Assembly (NCBI GenBank): GCA_039881145.1
Contig: JAYKKI010000095.1
Span: forward strand, 4,053,501 to 4,117,500
Origin: Druceiella hillmani
Lineage: Eukaryota; Arthropoda; Insecta; Lepidoptera; Hepialidae
Reading direction: 5' to 3'
DNA: 64,000 bases
In this document: positions 35,001-46,499 of the stretch, in pieces
Position numbering within the stretch: the stretch's first letter is position 1
How the letters are laid out: each line of letters begins with the position of its first letter
Made by a program: the position numbers and the translations under genes
Notes under the pieces: model-generated
What the model was told of the DNA's origin: nothing
Seen by the model: the letters and a program-made list of their open reading frames with translations, nothing else
The model's database searches: none

Positions 35001-36469
35001 AATTAATTTGCAAAAACAATAGCAATAATAAATTTTTTAGTTGTGGATGCCGGTAAAGCAAGCAATTATCTATAAAATGATATATAATTTATGTGGATTA
35101 GTTGTGAGGTTTTTTCTAAAAAGGGAGTGTAACATCTTAACCTTAGCGTATTAATATATATGATGATGATGATATGGTGATATGAATCTTTATAGCATTC
35201 AGGTTATCATTTTTTTAACTGATGACAATTCATATTCATTAACCATCGATGTTTGTATACACATATATTTAATTTCCATTACGAGGCGCTTTCTGTGTGC
35301 TGATTTGTTTAAGAATTAAAAGTACATCGTGACAATTTATTCCCTCTATTACCTATATCTAAATAAGTTATTTTAGGTATATATCTAAATTTTTTATGAG
35401 AAACCTTATCTCAGTGTTGTTATTACACAGCAAATATTTCAAAAGAGTACTTTAATGATTTTCTACCTACATTTGTGAATACTTTTTTTGGAAAATGATT
35501 TCCTGCATAATAGATTATCGTTATTGATTACCAAGAATAAAAATAGCTTCCCCTATATAGATCGCCGTTAGTTTTCCATTACACAAGTTTTTACGTTCTC
35601 AATTTTAATGGGGGTGAACTTTCGTTGTTAGCGATCGTCAAACGATTTATTACTTCTTATCCGCCCAAAAAAATAAGCGACGCGGAAGCTTTCTGACGTC
35701 TTTAATTTTTAATAGGATGGCTGGTGAAATGTGTCTCTTTAAAATTCTAAGGCGGGACGGTTTTTGAACGATTGTAAAGTTATGATGTATAATTAACTAT
35801 AATAGACCTGTCATTATTTAAGTGTTAAGTGTTTAACACTTGAAAGTTAGATAGAAATAGTTTATGCCATGACCGTTGTGAACAGTGTTTCGTTGGTAAA
35901 TGAACACAAAAGCGGCGTTTAAAAACTTTAAGTTTGACACGAAATTGAGAGTATAATAAGTAAATGTCATATAGTTTACAATATCATTCACTATTAATAA
36001 ATTGTGTTAAAAATATTTAGTGAATTTTGTAATAATTTTTAATGTTAACTAAATTTTTAATTCAGCATGCTTTCATTCAAAATTACAGAAATAAAGAATT
36101 AACGTAAAAAATATAAATTTATATTAAATAGAAATACAAAATTACTTTTTAATCAAAGTTATAAAATTTTGCGAATTTCATATCCATCTTTAATTCATTC
36201 TTCCATATTTTTGCACGCAAACTTGAATTTAGACAAACATTTTTCCTTTTTTCGTACTGTTTTTCCTTTCCACGTTTTTATTTCCATTTGTTTGTTTTTT
36301 TTATTTAAATTTCATCGACATGAGGATTCGCTTTTTTAATTTACATATTTTGTGAATATTTTTTATTTCTGTTGCTAATTTGAACAAATAATGTTTATTT
36401 AATTTTTTATGAAAAGGTATTTTGTTAACCGAAAAGTATTTCTTCCCTACATTTTGACGACAATCAATG
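35001..36469. other. AT-rich non-coding DNA
   Basis: Contains the short trinucleotide run 'tgatgatgatgata' near 35,160. Nothing else recognised. Confidence 0.45.
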
Positions 36470-37076
36470 ACAAATACTCACACTGCGTATTTGTAAACAA
36501 TTCTTAAAATATTTAGCACCAAAGCTCACTTCAGCAGTTGAGTTGTTTTTTGAGGAAGGATGAAACCATTCTGGAAATATATTAAAGAACTCAAGCATTT
36601 TCTGAATCAGATTGTGAAAAACCTTTTCAATATTAGGAGCTTTCATAAAATAGACAAGTTAGTTTGATATGCCGTTCAAGATATCAGCAGAACCATATTT
36701 CAAAAGCACCGGTGCCATTGTGTTTCAGTGATTTTCGTATTCATGTATGTGTACCACAAAAGGATATGTAGAGTATAAGCATGCAAAGGAGTTTATTTCA
36801 ATTTTCAGAAAGATATTTTGGTTCTCGGAAACTTTTTCGAGCTGATAAGGCCTTTTTAACCATTCTTATTCGCTACCACAATATTGAACCAGTAACCGTA
36901 TTATGAAATTGCACTTTTACAAAGTGGTAAGTTTTCTTCACCATCATTTATTGGCGATTATGTCGCAGACTGTTTTGACAAGAATAAGTATAAAATCGAT
37001 ACAGCAAAGGAAAGTGAAAATTCGAGAATTAAAGTAATCGATTCTAACCTTTTTCAAATGGGAATGCTCACGTAAC
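36470..37076 (+). pseudogene. Decayed coding sequence of unknown family
   Basis: Several adjacent plus-strand segments translate into protein-like sequence, interrupted by stops and frameshifts. In order they are: about 36,480 'RICKQFLKYLAPKLTSAVEL'; about 36,668-36,730 'DMPFKISAEPYFKSTGAIVF'; about 36,800-36,900 'SERYFGSRKLFRADKAFLTI'; and about 36,902-37,076 'LLQSGKFSSPSFIGDYVADC' and, later, 'IKVIDSNLFQMGMLT' before a TAA. Codon-like composition and the ordered run over ~200 codons argue against chance. I do not recognise the family: a transposon ORF, a retroposed gene copy or an old viral insertion are all possible. A 60-codon minus frame at 36,464-36,646 overlaps the first segment and is a competing reading. 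A SINE lies just downstream. Confidence 0.45.
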
Positions 37077-37194
37077 TATGGAGCTAAGTATCGTATTGAA
37101 ACTAGTAGAGTCTCAATGAAACTTATGTTATTTTTTGAATTCAGTCAATTTATTGAAATAAAAAAAGAACATTCTTAGTGCAAAAATTTGGGAA

Positions 37195-37437
37195 TAACTA
37201 AATCAACGCTCGAAGCACCGTGATGTGTTGGGTTGATCACAAGGTTTACGGCCTTTGACGGATCGGCGCATCGCGGGGAACCGGGTTCGTTTCCCAGCCT
37301 CTCATGCCTCTCATTCGTTTTCCGGCTCGATGGAGTGGGGCTGGACTGGTGTTCTAGTTGGCTGTAAGAGATTGCTTTCGTAGCAATAAGTTCACCGTAT
37401 GTATAAATTTTATACATTAAAGTACGTAAATAAATAA
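37195..37437 (+). mobile_element. tRNA-type SINE
   Basis: A B-box-like 'ccgggttcgtttccca' near 37,280 lies in a GC-rich head. It is followed by the tail 'ctgtaagagattgctttcg' and 'agcaataagttcaccgtat', which I remember as a widespread lepidopteran SINE 3' region, and a terminal (taaa)n run to 37,437. The 80-codon minus frame inside is a shadow. The exact 5' end is uncertain. Confidence 0.65.
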
Positions 37438-38675
37438 ATATTGAAGATTGAAGTTAAGCAATGTCGATGAGTTTTTGTCATTTTAATTTAATGACACTAT
37501 CAATTTAATTAATTTTCATATTATTTTTTATATTTCACTTAGCGTAGAATAATATTCAACTATCAAAATCGTGGAATACGTCAACCTAACTGTAAATAAT
37601 AACTATGTATTCAAAATCATAATAGTATGAAAAATATCGAACAACTCATAGACTCTGACGTTTAATTTTCAATTCGAGGTAAATCGTTGTCAAGATTATT
37701 GCTACAGTTGTGAGGAATACTAATATGAAAAATTAAAACAAATGCATAAAGTGTACATCACTACTGTATTGTACTTACAAGTTTAATGAACAATAATACA
37801 TATTATTGGACACCTGTATTCAACGTAACGTCACATTTGTGAAGGTCTGTTTTTTATAACATTATTGATTACGTGTTTTTTTAGACTATCGTGCTAAGTA
37901 AGTTCTATCGGTTATGTGTAATAACAATTGCACTTTTTAATAATGGTGACTCATAATACACCCTCGCCAGTGTGTGCGTTATTAACAACTAGCGCGCCAG
38001 CTTCGAGTTTAACGATAGAAGCAATTATATTTCGGGTGACTTTTTTATAAAATGAGCTAACTCGCCAAACATTTTGAAGAAGTCCTCCATTGTAATATTT
38101 TTATCGAATTCTAGACAAGGCGCACCTATTTTATTTTTAACAAATATACCACCTTCGTTTGACTTATAGTCCACCATTTCACGCTTTTAAATTTATTTAA
38201 ATATGAATTTTCAGAATCCCAGGTCCACGACATCTTCTTTCTTTCCACTGCAGGTTTCCTCTTTTGTGAATTATTTATTAATTTGAACCGTTCATATGTC
38301 ATCTTGTCATATTTCATGCATGTTGCAAAATAATTAAAATAATATTTACAACGAAAACGATCAATATCATATATTTCCATAACACTACTATTTATCACGC
38401 GACTTTATTTTTCAATTTGGCGACTTTTTTCGCCCATTAAGTTTTACCTACATAAAGATATAATAAATAAAAATATGTTTTTTTTTAATTTGATGGAAGG
38501 AGACATAAGCTATTAATAAGCGATAGCAAATCCGAGAACAAGTAAGATGTTTAAGATAATTCGACGTAATTGTTATAAAATGGAATCTTAGAAAACAGGA
38601 AATAGCACACGATATTTTCCTGCTATTCAAATTCTGCCACGAAGTTTCGTGTAGGTAATTTGGGGTAAGTTATAA
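37438..38675. other. AT-rich non-coding DNA
   Basis: Minus frame 38,126-38,398 (90 codons) has no recognisable motif. A small patch near 37,965-38,010 is GC-richer ('aactagcgcgccagcttcga'). Confidence 0.4.
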
Positions 38676-39280
38676 TAAAAGTTGACCAAGGACGAGTCGG
38701 ACTAGCACGAAAATTCCGTAGCACGAAATAACTTTAACTTATTTCGTATGCAATAAGTTATATTTCGACTTTTGTATGTATAATTTCACAATTAGAGCTA
38801 ATGCCGCGGTCGGCATCAAAAATATGTCATATCTCAAAAACTACAAAAACTCAAAAACTTCACCAATTTTTGTAAAAATTTTATTTTAAATTCTACCACC
38901 TTCTGTTTTTTTTCAGAATTTTACACAACTTAACTGAAAAGTTAGAGTGGGGTGACACGTTTTAAGATTTTAGTAGCGCATATCTCACCAACTGTTAACC
39001 TAAATAAGAAATTACACCAACTATTCACTTAAATCGGTACCTCTATATCATTCTTAATACCTATTTAACGATGCCCTATACTGCTATGTACTATTTTTCA
39101 AAATTCCACTATTTCATTGTAAAGAGCTTCATAGAAGACACCTACCAACCAAATTTTATCTATATAGTGCCAATAGCCTCCTTCTAAAATGGATATGAAA
39201 TATGCACATACAGACGTACAGATAGACAGGATGAAATTATAAGGGTTCCGGGTTTGCCGTTTTGGCTACAGAATCATAAA
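38676..39280 (+). mobile_element. Lepidopteran 'acggccaagtgcgagtc' repeat, copy 4
   Basis: Begins with a diverged 5' segment 'ttgaccaaggacgagtcgga' and 'aaaattccgtagcacgaaa', and ends 'aagggttccgggtttgccgt' and 'ggctacagaatcataaat'. The interior aligns with copy 1 ('agtagcgcatatctcaccaa', 'tttatctatatagtgccaat'). It carries one unit of the 28-bp sequence amplified in copy 1. Confidence 0.75.
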
Positions 39281-39319
39281 TAATCGATACCAGAGATGAG
39301 TACTCGATTTTCCTTCGAT

Positions 39320-39830
39320 TTCGAGAGTGTTTTCATTTCTACCTGCGGCAATCATATTAACATCTACATACTCACCCGGCACAGATTACCACTGCTATCC
39401 GCAAGCGACTAGACTACTCAAACTAGAAACAGATTGCATTGTTATTACTAAAATTACACTGCCTCTGCATGCTGAAACTTGTTTTGTTGTTAGAGAAATT
39501 CAAACATTAAAACTGCACGGCGAACTTAGCGCTACCGGCGAAGCGACTATCGCTATCTAGCCAGCCAATGCTCGCTCGGCGAGCCGCTGGTCTAAATCTC
39601 CTTCGTACCCATTTATTACGTTTGCGACGCCATGTAGATGCGAAGTTCTTGAGTTCGGCCCGCGTAAGCCCCTCCGCCGCTGGCTATTAGCCAAGTGTCG
39701 TCTTTTTGGCTCCGCGAAGACATCATTTCGAAAAGTTTGGCTATTGCAAGTGTAAATGGCCCGTGCGTTTTGCATATGTCGGCTCTCGGCTCCATACGTT
39801 GCGTCATTAGGACGCTGTTATTATATGTTT
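39320..39830. promoter_or_regulatory. GC-rich island
   Basis: Blocks 'ttagcgctaccggcgaagcg', 'tgctcgctcggcgagccgct' (containing the inverted pair ctcgc/gcgag) and 'aagcccctccgccgctggct'. Frames on both strands (up to 77 codons) stay open but show no domains. Candidate regulatory region of about 500 bp. Confidence 0.3.
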
Positions 39831-39944
39831 AATTGCTTGAGCAACAGTCTTTCTTGTTAGTTTCGTCTTGGGTAATTTAACCTTTATCCTTCTAAATGCG
39901 ATTCTCTAGTACCGCCGACGTACGACGTTTTACTTCGAGTGAAA

Positions 39945-40218
39945 AGCTTTTAATTGAAAGTGAGCTTCTTGGGTATTCATATAAATAATGTATTCGGTTA
40001 TTCTTGATGTAATTAAGTAAGTACTATCGGTTGTATAGCTTCTAATTGAAAGTGTGTTTGTTGCGTATTCGGATAAATAACGTGTTCGGTTATTCTTGAT
40101 GTCATTAAGTAAGTACTATCAGTTGTATAGCTTCTAATTAAAAGTGTGCTTGTTGCGTATTCAGATATATAATGTATTCGGTTATTCTTGATGTCATCAA
40201 GTACCTACTATCGGTAAT
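39945..40218 (+). repeat. 92-bp tandem repeat, 3 copies
   Basis: Units start at 39,945, 40,037 and 40,129 with 'agctt.taatt.aaagtg', then 'tgttgcgtattc', 'tcggttattcttgatgt' and 'aagtaagtactatc'. Copies are about 90% alike by eye; the third ends at 'actatcggta'. Confidence 0.9.
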
Positions 40219-41128
40219 TTTTTACGTCAAAAATACTTCTCAGTCAATTACAAGTAACCACTTATTTCATAATTATATTGAGAAGAAAAATAAATTATCT
40301 TCGTTGGGAAAATATTTATTGTTGATAATATTTTTGATTTTTCATCTACAATGGTGTATCTACTGACTTATACTGACGGAAGTAATTATGATGATTATGA
40401 TGATCGCGAGCTAGTTACTGCGCGAGGGTGGGACCAGGGTCGAGTCTCTAAGCACTGGCTGAATGAATCTGACCACCACTACGGATGTAACGGCACAGGT
40501 TGTTTTTTTGTATGTATGTTAGTATGAGTGAGCGTAAGTAGGGATCAATGCTGGTTTCTATTTCGTCGTAATAATATAAACATTATCATATTTGTTATTA
40601 TTTACATTGTATGTTGGTATGAATACAAGTATGTGCGTGTATACAAATGTAGATTTAAGTGTTTGTGTTTATACTACTTGTTTTGTACCATATATTCATA
40701 TTACCTAAAAACAGAATTATTTAATTTGATTACGTTAGTTTCATGCAAGGACCTGGACACGATAAACCGAAGGACGTGCTTAAGGGCTAGGTGGATGTGG
40801 TAGATGGGATGGTGTATCCTAAAGGAAAGAAAGTTGCTACTTTAATATAATACGGTAAATATTTTAGATTGTAATTTGGATGTTTAAATAAAAAAAATAA
40901 ATTATGGTTATAGCAGTGGTTGTGAAAAGATTTGAAATAAATTAAATTTAATTTGAACGAATCCAATATTTTTAATTACATATCACTGCAGAATTTCAGT
41001 CGTGATACTTGCAGATTTTCATTTTAAAATATCAAAATAATAAGCTGGCATTATTGACAGATTGTCATACTAAAAAGGCCAGAGGCCTCCTTAAATTTTA
41101 TTCATACGTTACATTGATATTTTCACGC
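40219..41128. other. Mixed non-coding DNA
   Basis: A patch at 40,405-40,500 has a tRNA-B-box-like 'agggtcgagtctc' and might be a decayed SINE head. Frame 40,528-40,803 (91 codons) lacks motifs. Not resolved. Confidence 0.35.
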
Positions 41129-41190
41129 ATTTTAAATTATGGAATAAATATTCATATATAAGCATGAATATTTATTCTATAATTTAAAAT
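41129..41190. repeat. Inverted repeat, ~26-bp arms
   Basis: 'attatggaataaatattcat' (41,136-41,155) is mirrored by 'atgaatatttattctataat' (41,164-41,183) with one mismatch; pairing extends into the outer 'tttaaa'. Confidence 0.85.
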
Positions 41191-41434
41191 TATGGAGAAT
41201 ATTATAAACTAGCATATATGGACACGTCATTTATATTCTAAGTTTTCTTATAATATTTTCTTAACGGATGAATATAGCTTAAGAAAATGAGATATTTCAC
41301 AGTGTCTGTCATGCGTTTCAATTATTATTTACCCAATATTCACTAGTACATTATTGAGTTATAATAGAATATGCCTATTAACTTATTTCGACTTAAAGTA
41401 ATATTTTAATCAAGATCTGCAATTTAATCCAAGG

Positions 41435-41700
41435 GATTTAGCCGGGTTGCTGGTTCATACAAGAAGCGACTGTTATTTGACTTTGGCATCCCTCAGGGGA
41501 ACCCAGACCCTTCTTAGGCTAAATTTCTTGGAACGTCGATTATCTAATGATAACAAACAACGACTTCAAGTAATTTCCAAAGCAAGGAAGAGCTTCCGAG
41601 GATATTATTACAATATCTGAATGATGTCACTCATCAAATCACTGACCGATGTATGCGCTGCTTATCCTCGTCGATTGAACGCCTTCAACGAGTATAACTC
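41435..41700 (+). pseudogene. Fragment resembling a dispersed lepidopteran repeat
   Basis: 'tgctggttcatacaagaagc' with 'gggaacccagacccttctta' resembles, from memory, a sequence found dispersed in many lepidopteran genomes. It translates as 'DLAGLLVHTRSDCYLTLASL'. In another frame (about 41,588-41,697) a clean segment reads 'ELPRILLQYLNDVTHQITDR' and ends at a TAA. Both are protein-like but I cannot name the family; a decayed transposon ORF is most likely. Confidence 0.35.
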
Positions 41701-41857
41701 AACTGTGGGTATAACTCAACTAATTAGCAGAATATATTAAAAAAATATGTGTGATGAAATCAGAGAAATACTTATAAACTGGGTAAAAGTAATTGTCAAA
41801 TTTGTATCAAACTGGAACCTAGATTGATCACTTTCAGAACTAAATGTCTCATATTAC

Positions 41858-42117
41858 TGAATATATATGGCGTTAATTTAGTAGAAATTCATTATTCACA
41901 ATTAAATGAAACTACATGATGTAGTATTATTTCTACTTTCTTTAATTTCTTTACCACGACCTAGGTTTCGTTGTATTACAACATCTTCAGGTGGGATATT
42001 AGCAAAGATACTTGCTAATATCCCACCTGAAGATGTAATACAACGAAACCTAGGTCGTGGTAAAGAAATTAAAGAAAGTACAAGTAATACTACATCATGT
42101 AGTTTCATTTAATCGTG
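41858..42117. mobile_element. Foldback/MITE family, copy E (near-perfect palindrome)
   Basis: Arms 41,897-42,006 and 42,008-42,117 are almost exact reverse complements: 'cacaattaaatgaaactaca', 'cgacctaggtttcgttgta', 'caacatcttcaggtgggat', then the mirror image, with almost no loop ('gcaaagatacttgc' at the centre). The left flank 'tatatatggcgttaatttag' and 'tagaaattcattattcac' is the reverse complement of the flank found to the right of copies A, B and D. Because of the symmetry both strands show nearly the same 68-codon frame (MKLHDVVL...), which is an artefact. Confidence 0.95.
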
Positions 42118-42299
42118 TCTCATATTAATTAATGTCTCCGTCTGACAACTTAATTGGGACAACAAATTAGTTGCATTGCCAAACAGGCCGTTTCAATTAG
42201 CACATTATATTTGTAAAAGTAACACACCGGATTAGACTAGTATTGTAGAACAAATTCCTTAATTAAACTTTACCAAAATTTGTTGCATAAGTATTTAAA

Positions 42300-42560
42300 C
42301 GCTAAAAATGTACGACGCGCCGCCCTGTCGGCTAATTTGAATAACAACACTAAGCAAACGGCAGACTTCATAAAAAGCGCAAAGCGGATATGGTTTGAGT
42401 AGTCCTCATTAGCGGATCGCGGGCTCTAGCCGAGCTTCCTACTTAGCCGATAGCAGTGCAAGCACACAGCAGCGCACACAACTTACGATCGTTGTGCGCG
42501 ATTGGCCTCGAAGGTCAATTTGAAAATAGACTGCAGCTGTACAGCTTAATTTTCACGTTT
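42300..42560. promoter_or_regulatory. GC-richer island
   Basis: 'tacgacgcgccgccctgtcg', 'ttagcggatcgcgggctcta' and 'cacacagcagcgcacacaac', then 'gactgcagctgtacagctta' (a cagctg E-box). Candidate regulatory block. Confidence 0.3.
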
Positions 42561-43607
42561 CCTCGAAGTCTATTTGTTTTGTTTTTTACTCTTAAAAAAG
42601 TTTAAAATAAATTTATTTTAATGTATAAACGATTAGAATGCAATTTAGTGTACAATAAACAACTAGTCGCTCCGTAGTCGCTTATATTTCTTAAAATTGT
42701 AGATGCAAATTTGGCGAAATAATATAATTTGTAAGTTTTAATCAAATGAAAAGAATTTAAAGTTATGTCAAAATAAGTATTGTCTTTGCACCCCGTGATT
42801 TTATTGTTACATATCACTTTGTCGCTTAACCAAGAAGGTGTGTTCTTTCGAAAAGTGTTTTAGGTCTTACTATCAACATTTTAAATGCTTTCTATTGACA
42901 TTTAGAAATGTATTTGATTAAGCTCGCCCGGTTCCTTTTGTGTATCTGCGCAAATCTAAAATTATAAAAACTGTGTGGTTTTGACAGACGGACGGATGAA
43001 CGATTGTGCATGACGTAGTTATAAATATTTCTTGTTTGAGTATAGCGACCTCAAATTTAGTAAACATCAAACAAAATTATTGAATTAAGTGCAGCGTCCG
43101 TATACATATAGTGTAAAATTAAATACGACAAATTCACAGAATAGTAATTTTCTTCGAAAACCTGAGGAAGTCACAAAATTTTATTGTAAAATTACTACAT
43201 TTTCCACGTTTTTCATTATCATATTGTAAAACATCAATCAGTGATTTAATATTGTCGATAAAAAATCAATTTTTTTTCTATAAAATCAAAAACACAAATT
43301 TGTTCCATGGTTTTCAAAAATGTATTAGATACGTTTTTATAAAAAAATGTATCATTTGTAATATAGTTTTACACAATGTGGGTAATAGGTACCTCGGGTC
43401 AGTTGAAAATAGAACGTATGCCCTTATTTATTTCATAAATTAGCCGACAATAACGTAATTAACCCTAAAGCAGACAGTTTATTTTATTTTATTTTTCAAA
43501 TTTCCCAACTTTTCATACTGCGGAATTTTGATAAAATATTTTTACTCTCCTCTCCAGGAGTCCGAAGAAAATTATCCCTCCGCGGTATTTTATTCAATTT
43601 TACAACC
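42561..43607. other. AT-rich non-coding DNA
   Basis: Nothing recognised; frames are AT-driven. Confidence 0.45.
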
Positions 43608-44028
43608 TATAGGTACACACGGTGTCCGAGAATAGATATCGGACAAAGAAAGACGCAAGTCGTTAGCTATAAAGGAATACATTGTCGTTGAAATAAAACA
43701 TAAAACACGCTTTTTTTCTAAATGAGTGCAAAAAAAATATTATACGTAACTCTTTCTAACACACCCAATACTTGCCCGGAGTGCGGTGCTTACCCGTAGT
43801 GGCGATGCCTTCGCAGCTGTTCGCGGGTTATTCCCCTAGCGGCGCTGAACAATGTGCGCAAGTATCGTGTGCATGAAAAAGACGACAATTAATTATAATA
43901 ATATTCATAAATTTTCTGAAAGAAAAGATCATCTTTTAAATTTTATTTTAACGACAACAAGTTTTTAGTAAAGGAATAACGTCTACCTTTGTTCGTCACT
44001 TATTCCTGTACACCGTGTATTGTCAATT
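43608..44028. mobile_element. Possible terminal-inverted-repeat element
   Basis: 'gtacacacggtgtccgagaa' at the left and 'ttcctgtacaccgtgtattg' at the right are inverted over ~12 bp. The enclosed GC-rich block 'cttgcccggagtgcggtgct' and 'cgcagctgttcgcgggttat' looks familiar from lepidopteran genomes, but I cannot name it. No transposase frame. Confidence 0.35.
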
Positions 44029-44089
44029 TGCCCGTAATATTACTCATAATTTATATTCAACCTGCAGAAGATACATGAAAACGTGGCTC

Positions 44090-44345
44090 AAACTAGTGTT
44101 TTATTGCAAACGGAAGTAGCGGGCGCCGCGTAGCCTAATTACTAATTTCGAGCGCGAACGGGACAGTTCTTCGCGCGCTAACTGCCCCGCGTCACTTAAT
44201 CACTCATTAAGGATATTTCCTTTTTACGCAGCCGCCGGCCGCTCCTGCGCGTCAATTGGTTCGCGCGCGCTGACGCATCTCGTCTCGTCATCTTGATTGT
44301 CCGGCCGCAACAATCTGGCTTTTTATGCTAACTTCATGTAGGTAC
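44090..44345. promoter_or_regulatory. GC-rich island with homeodomain-type sites
   Basis: 'cgcgcgctaactgccccgcg' then 'cacttaatcactcattaagg' (two TAAT/ATTA cores) then 'gcagccgccggccgctcctg' and 'cgcgcgcgctgacgcatctc'. The GC-rich blocks surrounding an AT homeobox-site pair look like a developmental enhancer; inference only. Confidence 0.4.
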
Positions 44346-44430
44346 GCATAACTTCAAGCTAGATTAAAATAGAACAAGATATATTATACAATAAGTATGA
44401 AAATGAATTTGAAAATGACTGGCAAAAGTT

Positions 44431-44522
44431 GATCTTGAACAGAATGATTTTAATGATCTTGAACAGAATGATTTTGATGATGTTCTTGAACAGAATGATT
44501 TTAATGATTTTCTTGAACAGAA
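44431..44522 (+). repeat. 24-30-bp minisatellite, 3.5 copies
   Basis: 'cttgaacagaatgatttt' occurs three times with 'aatgat', 'gatgatgtt' or 'aatgatttt' spacers, then a last 'cttgaacag'. Steps are multiples of 3, but a stop lies just upstream in the frame reading LEQNDFND. Confidence 0.85.
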
Positions 44523-44644
44523 AAAATAAAAAAAATAAACTCTTTGGAAGTCTTAGTTAAATCGTCAATTGAAAAATAAAAAATTGTATTATTCTTTTAC
44601 AAAAAATTATATTATTTTTCGCAATAGTCTATAAGTTCTATTTG

Positions 44645-45165
44645 TATGAAACTCTTTGAACAAGCAAGATGAAACAAATGCGAATATCATACATACTAAT
44701 TCATGAAACTCTCAGGACCGACAGACTCATCGAAAAAACTCGCGTAAAATTCGAAAAGAACGAAAGAGAAATTCATTAAGATAAAAACAGAAAAAATGTC
44801 AATGTCAGTTAAAAGTTTATGTTTAATTAATTTAGGCAATGGCTACAAATTAAAAAAAACCGGCATTGGTTATTTCAGAAATAATTTCTAAAAATTATTA
44901 GGTAATTCGTTAGATTCTTTTGCTATTTTTATTTCTTATTAACAATTTTCGATATTTGTAAAATATTAAGGTTGTAAAATATTTTTTTATGGTTAAAAAT
45001 TCTACTTTTATTTTACTCTTTTTTCTGATTGTATTGACAATTGTTTGTTTTTAATTTCACTGAATTGTTTGTTTTTTATATTTTAAAAAATTCGAGCTGT
45101 TTCAAAAATTATATTCTATTTCAGTAAGGCCCGTTTTCGCCAGTTCCTTTGAAAAACAAACATTG
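44645..45165 (+). repeat. Undescribed ~500 bp dispersed repeat, copy 2
   Basis: Homologue of 6,408-6,925, same orientation. 'ttcatgaaactctcaggacc', 'taattaatttaggcaatggc' and 'ggcccgttttcgccagttcc' are the clearest landmarks. Confidence 0.6.
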
Positions 45166-45399
45166 CGAAATCGTAATGAAATAAATTGAGTAACAATTTA
45201 AAATGGGTGAATCTAAAATTAAAATAACAAGTAAGATGATTCTGTAAAAATTATTGTGAACAAAAGTTATAATAAATAACAAAAGAGATATTATAAATGT
45301 ATAATGAAAGTTTAAATATAATTATTTTTCATATAATCATGAATACGTCTGAGTGGTTAAGAACAAGGAAAAGCACGACGTTTATTCAAATCCCCTAAC

Positions 45400-45993
45400 A
45401 TAAAAAGAGTAAAACGTTGTTTGTTTGTTTGTTTCTCTTATTTTCATACTTAAAAAGCTCAACAGATTTCAGTGAATTTTATTATACGGATAACTTATAT
45501 TTTGTATTAAAAGATTTGTATTTAAGCACTCGTTTACAGCAGAAGAACAATGAATATAAAAAAAATATGTTACAGCACGAAAGAATAAATGTGCTGCCAA
45601 AGCTATAAGAAAAAATCACTGTAACGCATTTTTATCGGTAATAAATAACATATAATAGCGTTTTAATGATAAATCAAACTGTTATTGATGAACATCATTT
45701 TCATGAATGTTTATTGTGAAACTTGTGAATTATTATTTAAATAAATCTTACTGTTGGCAAGTAAATATATTTATCTACAAAAGTTCCTTTGAATTTCGTA
45801 TACTTATCATTTAAAATTTAATAATTATAAAGGTTACCATTTATCCTTGCGTACTTTTAAGCGGTACTTACCTATTTCGACCAAACTGTATATTCTGCCT
45901 GATAGGAGTCTTTGAGCATGTACATGAAGTGAAAACTACATTTTCTCTAATAACACGCGCGTGAAGTTACGGGCAAGAACTAGTAATATTTAA
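45400..45993 (+). mobile_element. Helitron-like ~600-bp element, copy 2
   Basis: 5' part 'cgttgtttgtttgtttgttt'; 3' end 'cacgcgcgtgaagttacggg' and 'caagaactagtaat', with an intact CTAGT terminus and a GC-rich palindrome (cgcgcg) shortly before it. Middle aligns with copy 1. The 63-codon frame 45,417-45,608 inside is unsupported. Confidence 0.6.
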
Positions 45994-46090
45994 ATAAAAT
46001 CTTGACATTTTTTCATGTTCCTTAATAAACATAGCTGTCCTTATAGGACGTAAAATAAATCTTCTCGCAATAAAATTGAATCTAGTTATA

Positions 46091-46091
46091 G

Positions 46092-46138
<47 letters not shown>
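46091..46138. repeat. (TA)n microsatellite
   Basis: Uninterrupted TA dinucleotide run. Confidence 0.95.
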
Positions 46139-46141
<3 letters not shown>

Positions 46142-46194
46142 ACTTTTGTCGACTGTGAAGATACGAATACTTAATTTTTTTTGGTTACATTACA

Positions 46195-46285
46195 TTCCAG
46201 CACTACATGGAGCCGCTTGCTTTGTTCTCCCGGTTGGGTTTTTCGCGACACTATCAGCAGAGTCAATTGGAGTCGTATCGTGAAA
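46195..46285. other. Small GC patch
   Basis: 'acatggagccgcttgctttg' and 'tctcccggttgggtttttcg'; no motif identified. Confidence 0.3.
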
Positions 46286-46499
46286 ATAGCTATATTATTC
46301 AAATGATAAAATCTATGAGAACCATATTATGACAAAAGAGTACACTAGAGAAGAACACAGCTTAGTAGTGGTGTAAAATTACAAAGAAATACTAACTCGG
46401 TAATACAAATAATTACTTTAACCATTAAGGTACTGGTATCAACCAAATGTTTAATTTGATTAGGATTGAAATACTTTTATAATTTTAAGTTTGTAAGAT

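Noticed and set aside
37270..37300. Genuine tRNA gene
   Set aside because: A B-box-like 'gggttcg' is present but no cloverleaf closes around it, and a SINE tail follows.
40405..40500. tRNA or SINE head
   Set aside because: Only a weak B-box-like motif; no recognisable A box, cloverleaf or SINE tail.
40740..40830. Retrotransposon GRPKxRW-type tail
   Set aside because: A loose 'RARWMW' reading in one frame without the KWAGHV or following blocks; chance cannot be excluded.
41902..42112. Two 68-codon frames on opposite strands with nearly the same protein
   Set aside because: Direct consequence of the palindrome; not a gene pair.
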